Origin: CBDDFS01 sp965227255
Lineage (GTDB): Bacteria; Bacteroidota; Bacteroidia; Flavobacteriales_E; Vicingaceae
Length of the DNA: 64,000 nucleotides
Assembly (NCBI GenBank): GCA_965227255.1
Contig: CBDDFS010000002.1
Coordinates: forward strand, 1,550,001-1,614,000
Direction: 5' to 3'
This document shows, piece after piece, positions 8,075-15,761 of this stretch. Under the pieces are notes generated by a model, which worked only from the letters and a program-made list of their open reading frames with translations, made no database searches and had not been told where the DNA came from. How positions within the stretch are numbered: the first letter of the stretch is position 1; each line of letters starts with the position of its first letter. A program made the translations under genes and the position numbers.

Positions 8075-9178
8075 ATGGCTGAAAGTTTGGAAATGAGCGT
8101 TCAAAGCGAGCAAAGTGGTGTTCTTGAAGCAATGGCGAATATGGAACACGAGCAGGTTGTATTCTGTCATGATAAACATACAGGCCTGAAGGCCATAATC
8201 GCAATCCACAATACAGTACTCGGTCCATCTCTTGGAGGTACAAGAATGTGGAACTACCAGAATGAACATGAAGCTCTTCAGGATGTGTTGAGATTGTCGA
8301 GAGGAATGACATACAAGGCGGCAATTTCTGGACTGAACCTCGGAGGTGGAAAAGCCGTCATCATTGGTGATTCATACAATGATAAATCTGAGGCTTTATT
8401 CAGAAGATTTGGAAGATTCGTAGATAGCCTTGGTGGTAAATATATTACAGCAGAAGACGTTGGAATTAGTCCAAAGGACATGGAATATGTTCATATGGAA
8501 ACAAATCATGTTTCTGGTCTGCCAAAATCACTTGGTGGCAGTGGTGATCCTTCACCTGTGACTGCTTACGGTGTATATGTGGGAATGAAGGCATGTGCAA
8601 AGTATACTTATGGAAGTGATTCGTTGAACGGAAAGAAAGTAGTTGTTCAGGGTGTTGGTCATGTTGGAGAATACCTGGTAAATCACCTTACCAAAGAAGG
8701 TGCAAAAGTTACGATCACCGATATCAATGAAGATCGATTGAAAGAAGTTTCTGAAAAGTATAATGCTGAGGTTGTTCTGGGTGACGAAGTTTACGATTTG
8801 GATATGGACATCTATGCACCTTGTGCTTTAGGAGCTACTTTGAATTCAAATACCTTACCTAGATTGAAATGTGCCATCGTTGCCGGTGCTGCAAACAATC
8901 AATTGGAAGACGAAGATGTTCATGGAGCCATGCTGAAGGAAAAAGGATTGGTTTACGCTCCTGATTTCCTTATCAATGCAGGTGGATTGATCAGTGTGAA
9001 TTCAGAAGTATACAATTTGAATACTGAAAGATCCATGGAAATGACTGAAAAGATCTATGATTCGGTATGGAACATTCTTCAGTTCTCAGAGAAGAACAAC
9101 GTTCAGACTGGACAGGCAGCTATTGAGCTGGCTCAAAGTAGGATCGACGAGATCACTAAGGTTAAATCAGGACGCTAA
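8075..9178 (+). CDS. Leucine/valine (Glu/Leu/Phe/Val) dehydrogenase
   Basis: NAD-dependent oxidative deaminase of branched-chain amino acids, cytoplasmic, 367 residues. The catalytic domain has GGTRMW near 54-59, LRLSRGMTYK ending at Lys81, and GLNLGGGK ending at Lys93, the two lysines that bind and activate substrate in leucine dehydrogenases. PSPVTAYGVYVGMKA marks the hinge. The NAD-binding Rossmann domain has the QGVGHVGE loop near residue 200. The length and the absence of glutamate-specific features favour leucine/valine over glutamate dehydrogenase. It is followed 14 bases later by nusB and may be co-transcribed. It links branched-chain amino-acid breakdown to acyl-CoA supply for iso-branched lipids (inference). 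Confidence 0.93.
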   Translation: MAESLEMSVQSEQSGVLEAMANMEHEQVVFCHDKHTGLKAIIAIHNTVLGPSLGGTRMWNYQNEHEALQDVLRLSRGMTYKAAISGLNLGGGKAVIIGDSYNDKSEALFRRFGRFVDSLGGKYITAEDVGISPKDMEYVHMETNHVSGLPKSLGGSGDPSPVTAYGVYVGMKACAKYTYGSDSLNGKKVVVQGVGHVGEYLVNHLTKEGAKVTITDINEDRLKEVSEKYNAEVVLGDEVYDLDMDIYAPCALGATLNSNTLPRLKCAIVAGAANNQLEDEDVHGAMLKEKGLVYAPDFLINAGGLISVNSEVYNLNTERSMEMTEKIYDSVWNILQFSEKNNVQTGQAAIELAQSRIDEITKVKSGR

Positions 9179-9192
9179 GCATCTAATACATC

Positions 9193-10140
9193 ATGTTCAA
9201 CAGGAGATTCCTGCGTGTCAAAATATTGCAGGCCCTATATGCTTATTTTCAAGGAGAGCAAGGCGCTGTGTCTAAGCCTTTGAAGGAATTGCATCATAGT
9301 ATTGAGAGGACATTCGACCTTCTTTTATTTCTGCTGACTCTTCCGGCTGAACTGAAAAATCAGGGTGAGATAAGAATAGAGGAAGCAGGTAAGAAAGAAT
9401 TACCAGGAGAAGAGGATTTAAACCCGAACCGAAAGTTCGTCGACAATAGAGTTACATCCATGTTGATGAATTCTGCCAGTCTGAATAAATTATGCGAGAA
9501 GCGAAATATCTCCTGGGCAGACCAGCAGGAATCTGTATTCAGGTTTTACAAGAACTTAAGGGATTCCAAAGCTTACAGAGAATACATGTCAGGTGATAAG
9601 GATTCTTATGCCAATGACAGAGATATGATCATTTCGATTTTCAAATCCCTGCTACCGAAATTTGATCTCTTTCGACATCATTTCCAGGAGAAAAGCATTT
9701 ACTGGGATGAAGAGGATTTTGATTATGCTTCGTTTTTGGTGATGAATCTTCTCGGCAAGACAAGTGAGAATAAAACGATTGATGAAATTCTAAAACCGGC
9801 ATTCAACGATGCAGAGGATAAAGAATTTGTCGAGAAGCTCTTCAAACAGTGCATTGCAACCAGTGAAGAAACGGAAGCTCTCATTATTGAGAATACGAAG
9901 AACTGGGACCTTGAAAGAATTGCCCTTATCGATATGATTCTCATGAAAATGGCCATTACAGAGATAGTCAACTTCAAAATGATTCCTGTTAAGGTGTCCA
10001 TGAATGAATACATTGATATCTCAAAATCATTTTCAACTCCAAAGAGTGGACAGTTCATCAATGGGGTAATTGACAAGGTGATTGAGAAACTTGAAAAAGA
10101 AAAGAAATTTCGAAAAGTCGGTCGTGGCTTAATGACTTGA
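9193..10140 (+). CDS. nusB: Transcription antitermination factor NusB, long Bacteroidota form
   Basis: RNA-binding subunit of the rRNA antitermination complex with NusE/S10. At 315 residues it is about twice the E. coli protein. The N-terminal RRFLRVKILQALYAYFQG block is the usual NusB opening. The middle (about 60-200) is a lineage-specific helical insertion. The C-terminal part NWDLERIALIDMILMKMAITEI and SKSFSTPKSGQFINGVIDKV (about 235-300) is the conserved NusB core. The nusB-DUF1573-yajC order is typical of the phylum. No frameshift or truncation was seen. Confidence 0.94.
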   Translation: MFNRRFLRVKILQALYAYFQGEQGAVSKPLKELHHSIERTFDLLLFLLTLPAELKNQGEIRIEEAGKKELPGEEDLNPNRKFVDNRVTSMLMNSASLNKLCEKRNISWADQQESVFRFYKNLRDSKAYREYMSGDKDSYANDRDMIISIFKSLLPKFDLFRHHFQEKSIYWDEEDFDYASFLVMNLLGKTSENKTIDEILKPAFNDAEDKEFVEKLFKQCIATSEETEALIIENTKNWDLERIALIDMILMKMAITEIVNFKMIPVKVSMNEYIDISKSFSTPKSGQFINGVIDKVIEKLEKEKKFRKVGRGLMT

Positions 10141-10176
10141 TATAAGCAACAAATCGTAATCTTTGCGCTAATAAAA

Positions 10177-10680
10177 ATGAACATGAAAAAATCCCTTTCA
10201 ATTCTGCTCTTTGCCGCTGTGATGATCTCTTGCGGGTCGGGTGATAGTGAAGTTACCACAGACCTGATCAATAATCCGAACTCAGCTAATTCAGAGGCAG
10301 GCAGCGATGCCATGCCGAAGTTGAAGTTTGAAGAGGATGCCTTTGATTTCGGAGATATCTCTCAGGGTGAAAAAGTCAAGCATGCTTTCAAATTCAAGAA
10401 TACAGGAAATGCCAATCTCATCATCTCTTCTGCTATTGGAAGTTGTGGATGCACCGTTCCATCTTATCCAAAAGAACCTATAGCTCCCGGAGAAAGTGGG
10501 GAAGTCATGGTTGAATTCAATAGCGCAGGCAAACAAGGGGCTCAGCACAAGAGAGTGAATATCGTAGCCAACACAAATCCAAATAAAACCATCATTGCCA
10601 TAATGGCCAATGTAATGGTGCCGAAAGGTGGCAACAAAAACCCAAACGGTCCTATAGAAATAGGTCCGGATAAAGAATAA
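10177..10680 (+). CDS. DUF1573 domain lipoprotein
   Basis: Predicted lipoprotein of 167 residues. The signal peptide ends in a lipobox VMISC with the lipidated cysteine near residue 19. A low-complexity Asn/Ser linker follows, then a DUF1573 immunoglobulin-like domain (about 52-150) containing FDFGDISQGEKVKHAFKFKNTG and the characteristic GSCGCTVPSYPKEPIAPGE motif. The family is of unknown function, often in several copies per Bacteroidota genome and exposed in the periplasm. It lies between nusB and yajC. A degenerate -7 box (TAATCTTTG at 10157-10165) shortly upstream could provide its own promoter. Confidence 0.9.
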   Translation: MNMKKSLSILLFAAVMISCGSGDSEVTTDLINNPNSANSEAGSDAMPKLKFEEDAFDFGDISQGEKVKHAFKFKNTGNANLIISSAIGSCGCTVPSYPKEPIAPGESGEVMVEFNSAGKQGAQHKRVNIVANTNPNKTIIAIMANVMVPKGGNKNPNGPIEIGPDKE

Positions 10681-10692
10681 ACTCCAATCCAA

Positions 10693-10995
10693 ATGATTCA
10701 AACAATTCTATTACAAGCCGAAGGAGCCGGCGGAGGTTATGGCAACATAATCATGCTCTTACTGATCGTCGTAGTTTTCTATTTCTTCATGATCCGACCA
10801 CAGGTAAAGAAGAGCAAGGAGCAGAAAAAATTCCGTGAAGCACTAAGCAAAGGTGATCACGTTGTTACCATCGGTGGAATCCACGGTAAAGTTGCCGAGA
10901 TCAAGGAAACAACTGTATTGCTTGATGTTGAAGGAGGCAATCGACTTAAGATCGAAAAAAGCGCCATCACAGCAGAATTCCAGGCACCGAGATAG
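10693..10995 (+). CDS. yajC: Sec translocase accessory subunit YajC
   Basis: Small single-pass inner-membrane protein that associates with SecDF and the Sec translocon, 100 residues. One transmembrane helix (about 18-35, IIMLLLIVVVFYFFMI) is followed by the family-defining RPQVKKSKEQKKFREAL stretch. A cytoplasmic GDHVVTIGGIHGKVAEI block comes next. It starts 12 bases after the DUF1573 stop, so it is in the same transcript. Related genomes often carry a YbbR/CdaR gene between yajC and coaE; here that position holds only a repeat-rich non-coding stretch. Confidence 0.95.
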   Translation: MIQTILLQAEGAGGGYGNIIMLLLIVVVFYFFMIRPQVKKSKEQKKFREALSKGDHVVTIGGIHGKVAEIKETTVLLDVEGGNRLKIEKSAITAEFQAPR

Positions 10996-11050
10996 AGGAG
11001 AGCTTAATTACATTTCTCAGGCTTTGCGACTTCGTGATCTAGCGCGAAAA

Positions 11051-11125
11051 GATTTTGGATGATAAGCGGATGAATTGATTGGCTTATCTCTAAATTCCAA
11101 ATTCCGTATTCCGTATTCCGAATTC
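11051..11125. repeat. Composite intergenic repeat with AAATTCC-type heptamers (copy 1)
   Basis: Located in the 227-base gap between yajC and coaE. It has ATTTTGGATGATA, then a spacer, then heptamers AAATTCC twice and GTATTCC twice, ending in GAATTC (11092-11125). A related arrangement recurs at 15303-15407 and a reverse-oriented heptamer block at 41103-41142, all outside genes. No coding potential was seen. Confidence 0.6.
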
Positions 11126-11222
11126 TAGTGATATCTGGTATTAGCGTCTTTGGGTCTTATCAATAAACCTCTAACTTTTTTCTTCTGACCTTTTTCTTTT
11201 GACTTTTACTTAGCTTTATGTC

Positions 11223-11810
11223 ATGCTAAAAGTCGGCTTAACAGGAGGCATTGGGAGTGGGAAGTCTTACGTTTCCAAAATTTTCAGAGAACTGGGCATT
11301 CCTGTTTATGATGCTGATTCCAGGGCAAAGGCTTTAATGATTTCTGATGAGGTCAGGGAGAAAGTGATCGATACCTTCGGCCCTGAATCCTATCTCAATG
11401 ATTCACTAAACAGATCCTATCTGGCTGAAAAAGTATTTAAGGATGAAACAGAATTAGCGAAGTTAAATTCCATCGTCCATCCTGCTGTTCGCGAGGATCA
11501 CACGCACTGGCATGCAGAACAGCAAGCTCCTTATACGCTCCGCGAAGCTGCTATCCTATACGAATCAGGTGCCTTTGAAGATTGTGATTATGTTATCGTG
11601 GTTACTGCACCGGAAGATCTTCGAATTAAGCGAGTGATGGAAAGGGATGGAGTGGAAGAAGAGGCTGTTCGAGCTCGAATGAAAAATCAATGGGCAGAGG
11701 AAGAGAAAGTAAAAAGGGCCGATTTCATATTGAGCAATGATGAAGGACAGGCATTGTTGCCTGCTGTTGTCGAAATTCATGAAAAACTTATTGAACTCGC
11801 TCAAGCATGA
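11223..11810 (+). CDS. coaE: Dephospho-CoA kinase
   Basis: Last enzyme of coenzyme A synthesis: it phosphorylates the 3'-hydroxyl of dephospho-CoA with ATP, in the cytoplasm. It is 195 residues, the normal length. The P-loop GLTGGIGSGKS lies at residues 6-16, the substrate-binding DAD motif at about 32-34, the HP motif (IVHPAVRED) around residue 85, and the VMERDG lid region near 140. The ATG at 11223 places the P-loop at the N-terminus as usual. Its stop overlaps the start of the next gene by four bases. A possible -7 box TAGCTTTA (11211-11218) is very close to the ATG, implying an almost leaderless transcript if used. Confidence 0.95.
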   Translation: MLKVGLTGGIGSGKSYVSKIFRELGIPVYDADSRAKALMISDEVREKVIDTFGPESYLNDSLNRSYLAEKVFKDETELAKLNSIVHPAVREDHTHWHAEQQAPYTLREAAILYESGAFEDCDYVIVVTAPEDLRIKRVMERDGVEEEAVRARMKNQWAEEEKVKRADFILSNDEGQALLPAVVEIHEKLIELAQA

Positions 11811-13321
11811 AAATACTTACCGCACAGCAAAACCGGGATGCCGATACGCACACCATAAAAAATGAGCCTATATCTTCCATTGATCTGATGGAGCGAGCCG
11901 CAACCACCTGCTTTCAATGGATGATGGATGAATTGAGTCTTGAAAATTCTACCGTTCATGTTTTTTGTGGTGTGGGTAATAATGGGGGAGATGGTCTGGT
12001 TATTGCCAGGTTATTGGCAGAACAGGAAATAGATACCAAAATCTATGTAGTGCGATTCTCGGATAATTCTTCCGATGACTTCAAGATCAATTTGGATCGA
12101 GCCAAAAATACCGGAATGGAGATAATTGAAGTGAATTCTGAAGAATTCCAGGTTAGTTTCGGTCCGGAAGATCTGATCATCGATTCAATTTTTGGAACCG
12201 GGCTGAATAAGCCGGTTGGCGGATGGTTGAAGAAAGTCTTTCAGAAGATCAACCTCATTCCATTGTTGCGCATATCGATCGACCTGCCTTCGGGGTTGTT
12301 CGCTGAGTTCAACGAAGACAACGACCTTGAGGCTGTTATTAAAGCCGATTACACCCTTACTTTCCAGCAGCCAAAGTTGGCTTTGGTTCTGACAGATAGT
12401 GGGGCGTATTGCGGTGAATGGCATGTGCTGGATATTGGACTGGATGGAGAATTCATAGAAAGTCTTTCGTCCGATTATTATACGACAGATGAAAATGATG
12501 CCTGGCTCATGCTCAAAGAAAGGGGCAAGTTTGATCATAAAGGCGATTATGGTCATGCACTGATTGCCGCCGGCAGTAAAGGAAAAATGGGTGCATCTGT
12601 CTTGTCTGGTCGTGCATGCCTCAGAAGTGGTATAGGATTGCTTACCCAACTCGTTCCTGAATGTGGATATGAAATTATCCAAACCTGTGTTCCCGAGGCG
12701 ATGTGTCTTACATCGAAAAGTGTTAATGAACTGAATGATATTCCTGATGACCTGACTAAATTCAAGGTTGTTGGTGTTGGACCTGGAATTGGAATTTCAG
12801 AAGCGACGGTGGCTTTCATGCATACCTTACTCGACAAGGTGAAAGCACCCATAGTTATAGATGCCGATGCCGTAAATATTTTGTCAGAAAATCAGGAGTT
12901 ATTGATCTCATTGCCAGAGAATTCAATTTTAACGCCTCATCCGGGTGAATTCAGAAGATTATTGGGAGACTGGAATGGAGATAAGGAAAAACTGGAAAAG
13001 CAGATTGAATTTTCAAAGACTTACAAGTGCATCCTTGTGCTTAAAGGTGCCCATACTTGTATTAGTATGCCCAGCGGGCAAGTTCACTTCAATACAACAG
13101 GCAATCCCGGTATGGCGACTGCAGGAAGTGGAGATGTTTTGTTGGGAATCATAACAGGGCTGTCAGGAAGGGGATATGAACCTCAGGAAGCGGCTCGACT
13201 AGGAGTTTATCTGCACGGACTCTGTGGTGACATAGCCAAAGAATCTTTAGGAGAGGAATCTATGAAAGCAGGCGATCTTATTGAGTTTTTATCACAAGCA
13301 TTTTTGGAAATCAGCTTATGA
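11807..13321 (+). CDS. nnr: Bifunctional NAD(P)HX epimerase / ADP-dependent dehydratase
   Basis: Metabolite-repair enzyme that converts hydrated NADH or NADPH back to the active cofactor. It is 504 residues with two fused domains. The N-terminal epimerase (about 1-215) has the CGVGNNGGDGLVIAR motif near 50-64 and a DSIFGTGL block. The C-terminal ribokinase-like dehydratase (about 225-500) has ALIAAGSKGKMGA, VIDADAVNIL, LTPHPGEF and the catalytic TAGSGDVLLGII near 445. Both active-site signatures are complete. It overlaps coaE by four bases (ATGA) and in turn overlaps the DUF922 gene by four bases, so the four plus-strand genes form one operon. Confidence 0.96.
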   Translation: MKILTAQQNRDADTHTIKNEPISSIDLMERAATTCFQWMMDELSLENSTVHVFCGVGNNGGDGLVIARLLAEQEIDTKIYVVRFSDNSSDDFKINLDRAKNTGMEIIEVNSEEFQVSFGPEDLIIDSIFGTGLNKPVGGWLKKVFQKINLIPLLRISIDLPSGLFAEFNEDNDLEAVIKADYTLTFQQPKLALVLTDSGAYCGEWHVLDIGLDGEFIESLSSDYYTTDENDAWLMLKERGKFDHKGDYGHALIAAGSKGKMGASVLSGRACLRSGIGLLTQLVPECGYEIIQTCVPEAMCLTSKSVNELNDIPDDLTKFKVVGVGPGIGISEATVAFMHTLLDKVKAPIVIDADAVNILSENQELLISLPENSILTPHPGEFRRLLGDWNGDKEKLEKQIEFSKTYKCILVLKGAHTCISMPSGQVHFNTTGNPGMATAGSGDVLLGIITGLSGRGYEPQEAARLGVYLHGLCGDIAKESLGEESMKAGDLIEFLSQAFLEISL

Positions 13322-13881
13322 GATATTTTCTTCTATTGCTTTTTATAGCTTCATTTAGTCTAAGCAATGCACAAAGTGTAAACTCGACTTATAGCTTAGT
13401 TTGGAGGCCAAAGCCCAAATTGATGTGGCGGGATTACAAAGCAAAAGCAAAGAAAAAATACAAAGAGCCGGCCTATTCTTATGTTTCACTGACATACGAC
13501 TTCAGACCTCGTGGTAAATACTATGAGGTTAATATCCACGCTTATTTTAGAAAAGACATGTCATGGGTTAAAGAAGAAAACAAGTCTGACTTTCTCTTAA
13601 AACACGAACAAGGGCACTTTGATATTTGTGAATTGGTTTCGCGTCGATTTAGAAAAGAGATTAGTGATACCAGTTTGACGGATCAAAATTATGCCAGTGT
13701 CACAAGAGATCTGATCAATAAATACAAAACAATGAATGCCGATCTTCAGGCTGAATACGACCGTGAAACTGAAAACTCTTCAAATGTGGAAGAGCAATTG
13801 AGATGGAGCGACCGCATTGAATCAATGATCAATGCTCTTGAGGAATATTCCGATTCGGACTTTAAATTACCATTAAATTGA
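13318..13881 (+). CDS. Secreted DUF922 HExxH protein, copy 1
   Basis: Exported protein of 187 residues with a signal peptide (1-18, cleavage after SNA). The DUF922 domain fills the rest. SWVKEENKSDFLLKHEQGHFDICEL carries HEQGH, an HExxH zinc-metallopeptidase signature, at about residues 100-104. Pfam describes this family as putative zinc-dependent proteases; the activity is not established. A second copy of the same family follows immediately. The gene begins inside the stop of the NAD(P)HX repair gene (ATGA overlap). No further metal ligand can be assigned with certainty from this single sequence. Confidence 0.82.
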   Translation: MRYFLLLLFIASFSLSNAQSVNSTYSLVWRPKPKLMWRDYKAKAKKKYKEPAYSYVSLTYDFRPRGKYYEVNIHAYFRKDMSWVKEENKSDFLLKHEQGHFDICELVSRRFRKEISDTSLTDQNYASVTRDLINKYKTMNADLQAEYDRETENSSNVEEQLRWSDRIESMINALEEYSDSDFKLPLN

Positions 13882-13882
13882 A

Positions 13883-14485
13883 ATGAGAACGTTCTTACTT
13901 ATCATCAGCCTGAGTATTTCAGCCCTTACAGCTGCTCAGAATGTCAAAATGAATGAAAACACCAAACAGCTGAGGAATACAACGAATGCTGAGGGCTTTA
14001 TTCTATGGAAAGATGGTTTAAAACTGACGTGGGAAGATTTTCAGGGAAAACCACAAAAAGGACATTTTGCATCCGCTTTATCACGTATCACTTTTTCGAT
14101 TAAGATCCGATCTGAAGGCAATGAACTATTTGTCTTTATAGAACCTTCTTTTGATCCAAGGCAATCATGGGTGAAGCAGGATCATAAAACAGACTTTCTT
14201 TTAGAACACGAGCAGAAACACTTTGACATTTACGAGCTTAATGCCAGAAAATTCAGAAAAGAATTGAAGTCGAAGAATTTAACACGTTCAAATGTGGAGA
14301 AGACGGTCAACAAGCTGGTAGACAAATACACGAAATTGAATAATTCCAGCCAGAAGAAGTACGACAAAAGCACCAATCACTCTCTGAAAAAGGAAAAACA
14401 ACTCCAGTGGAATTCGAAGATCGATAGCGAATTGAAAGAGCTTAAGGCTTACTCCGAGCCAAGTTTTACAGTTCGAATTAATTAG
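13883..14485 (+). CDS. Secreted DUF922 HExxH protein, copy 2
   Basis: Paralogue of the preceding gene, 200 residues. The signal peptide covers about 1-18 (cleavage after TAA). It shares the pattern KLTWEDFQGK, SWVKQDHKTDFLLEHEQKHFDIYEL and a C-terminal helical region ending in LKAYSEPSF, all parallel to copy 1. HEQKH keeps the HExxH signature. It starts one base after the stop of copy 1, so the pair is surely co-transcribed and arose by tandem duplication. The domain is recognisable but sequence identity is only moderate, so the copies are probably old and may differ in substrate. Confidence 0.8.
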   Translation: MRTFLLIISLSISALTAAQNVKMNENTKQLRNTTNAEGFILWKDGLKLTWEDFQGKPQKGHFASALSRITFSIKIRSEGNELFVFIEPSFDPRQSWVKQDHKTDFLLEHEQKHFDIYELNARKFRKELKSKNLTRSNVEKTVNKLVDKYTKLNNSSQKKYDKSTNHSLKKEKQLQWNSKIDSELKELKAYSEPSFTVRIN

Positions 14486-14537
14486 TCATCAACCGTCTGC
14501 AGTCAACTAACGTACATCAGGATTCTGGATTCTTGAA

Positions 14538-14557
14538 CCTGCCTACCGGCAGGCAGG
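14538..14557. repeat. CCTGCC palindromic repeat, copy 1
   Basis: Near-perfect palindrome CCTGCCTACCGGCAGGCAGG with arms CCTGCC/GGCAGG. It lies in the 79-base gap between the convergent DUF922 and transaldolase genes. A variant is at 17281-17300. GC-rich palindromes of this type are scattered in many Bacteroidota intergenic regions; here it may act as a two-way terminator stem, but no clear T-run follows. Confidence 0.6.
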
Positions 14558-14564
14558 TCTCGAA

Positions 14565-15218
14565 TCATTTGTTTTTCGCGTGATCCGCAAGGAATTGCGC
14601 AAGGCCTTTGTCAGTCAATGGATGATTCAACAAACCTTTGATGGCACTTAATGGACAAGTCGCAACATCAGCACCGATCTCAGCACACTGGATAATGTGC
14701 ATTGTATGTCTGATAGAAGCAGCAAGAATCTCAGTATCATACATGTAGTTATCATAGATCTGACGGATCTGAGCAATAAGATCCACGCCGCTTTCTGAAA
14801 TGTCATCTAATCTGCCAATGAACGGAGACACGTAATTCGCTCCTGCTTTGGCAGCCAATAAAGCTTGTCCGGGAGAGAAAACTAGAGTACAATTCGTCCT
14901 GATGTTATTCGATGAAAACCATTTTAATGCTTTCACACCGTCTTCGATCATAGGCACTTTCACCACGATCTGATCATGCAGTTTGGCCAGCTTCTGACCT
15001 TCAGCGATCATGCCATCGAAATCAGTGGAAATAACTTCTGCGCTAACGTCTCCATCGACGATATTACAGATGTCGATATAGTGCTGATTTACAGCTTCTT
15101 CTCCGCTAATGCCTTCCTTGGCCATGAGAGAAGGATTTGTTGTTACTCCGTCAAGAACACCGAGTTCCTGAGCTTCTTTGATCTGATCTAAATTGGCTGT
15201 GTCTATGAAGAATTTCAT
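14565..15218 (-). CDS. fsa: Transaldolase / fructose-6-phosphate aldolase family
   Basis: Short class of transaldolase, 217 residues, cytoplasmic, of the pentose-phosphate pathway. It begins MKFFIDTANLDQIKEAQELG and has VTTNPSLMAKEG at 25-36. The Schiff-base lysine is Lys87 in VVKVPM. The NCTLVFSPGQALLAAKAGA and FIGRLDD motifs follow. The length and motifs fit the TalC/FSA subfamily, whose members can be transaldolases or fructose-6-phosphate aldolases. Sequence inspection alone does not settle which activity dominates. It stands alone, convergent with the DUF922 pair, with a repeat-rich region upstream. Confidence 0.92.
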   Translation of the reverse strand: MKFFIDTANLDQIKEAQELGVLDGVTTNPSLMAKEGISGEEAVNQHYIDICNIVDGDVSAEVISTDFDGMIAEGQKLAKLHDQIVVKVPMIEDGVKALKWFSSNNIRTNCTLVFSPGQALLAAKAGANYVSPFIGRLDDISESGVDLIAQIRQIYDNYMYDTEILAASIRHTMHIIQCAEIGADVATCPLSAIKGLLNHPLTDKGLAQFLADHAKNK

Positions 15219-15592
15219 GGTAAAATTTTGTGTGTGGCAAATGTATAAAAGATGAACGGCATGTAGATTGGCTTCGAGGATAATTTTGGCTTGATGTTAA
15301 TAATTTTGGATGATAGGATGATAGGATGATAGGATGATAGGATGATGCGATGATGGGAGGATGAGTCATTTCCAAATTCCAAATTCCAAATTCCAAACTC
15401 CGAATTCAGTTAATCATTCCGATCTGCGTCTCTGCGAGAAATAAAAATCACTCAATCTCTAAATCACAAAATTGATCAATGATTTAACCAATTAACAGAT
15501 TAACCATTTAACAAGTCAGAGTGTAAGTGTAAGTTAAAGTGTGAGTTAACTGTGGAAGACACAACACACTCTTCAATTGCAGGAATAAAAAA
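15219..15592. other. Gene-free, repeat-rich intergenic stretch
   Basis: No gene could be supported here. It contains an 8-base tandem repeat (15310-15357) and an AAATTCC heptamer block ending GAATTC (15374-15407). A short TCTGCGTCTCTGCGAGAAA stretch follows, then simple AACCATTTAAC- and GTGTAAGT-like reiterations up to the 3' end of the SRP RNA gene. The transaldolase promoter is presumably within the first 80 bases but no clear -7 box was recognised. Confidence 0.6.
15303..15407. repeat. Composite intergenic repeat with 8-base and AAATTCC heptamer tracts (copy 2)
   Basis: ATTTTGGATGATA leads directly into six 8-base units (15310-15357: four exact ATGATAGG, then ATGATGCG and ATGATGGG). After a short spacer come AAATTCC three times, AAACTCC once and a terminal GAATTC. 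The same opening and closing sequences occur at 11051-11125. Eight- and seven-base periods rule out a conserved reading frame. Confidence 0.65.
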
Positions 15593-15690
15593 GGGGCAAG
15601 CTACTTGCATCGCACCGCTACAACCACCTACCCTTGCTCCGTTCCCGGCCTGGGGGATTCAGTAGGAGCTGGTCGTACAAGACTTACCCC
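15593..15690 (-). ncRNA. ffs: Signal recognition particle RNA (small bacterial 4.5S type)
   Basis: RNA scaffold of the signal recognition particle that binds Ffh and guides membrane protein insertion. On the minus strand the 5' GGGGTAAGT pairs with the 3' GCTTGCCCC. The conserved helix-8 region reads CAGGCCGGGAACGGAGCAAGG. There the GGAA tetraloop (plus-strand TTCC at 15642-15645) is closed by CCG/CGG, and the AGCA internal-loop bases follow. A run of six T directly follows the closing stem and would serve as terminator. A perfect -7 box TAATTTTG (15695-15702, minus) ends four bases before the inferred 5' end. Ends are set by the terminal stem and could shift by a few bases. Confidence 0.88.
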
Positions 15691-15694
15691 GCGC

Positions 15695-15702
15695 CAAAAT
15701 TA
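15695..15702 (-). promoter_or_regulatory. -7 box for the SRP RNA gene
   Basis: TAATTTTG on the minus strand matches the Bacteroidota -7 consensus TAnnTTTG exactly. Its downstream end is four bases from the start of the terminal stem of the SRP RNA. No convincing -33 TTG at 18-20 bases was seen. Confidence 0.5.
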
Positions 15703-15740
15703 ATGATATGCTTTCAAATAATTCATAAGTGCTTAATATT

Positions 15741-15748
15741 TATCTTTG
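15741..15748 (+). promoter_or_regulatory. -7 box for the DUF4199/GT2 operon
   Basis: TATCTTTG matches TAnnTTTG exactly and lies 13 bases upstream of the ATG at 15762. A transcript would start near 15754, so the open frame's earlier TTG at 15729 would not be transcribed. This fixes 15762 as the start of the DUF4199 gene. Confidence 0.5.
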
Positions 15749-15761
15749 CCGCCATCGAATT

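Noticed and set aside
14538..14557. CCTGCC palindrome as an intrinsic terminator
   Set aside because: No T-run follows the stem on either strand, so it is listed only as a repeat.
15310..15407. CRISPR array
   Set aside because: Units are 7-8 bases with no unique spacers, and no cas gene is present.
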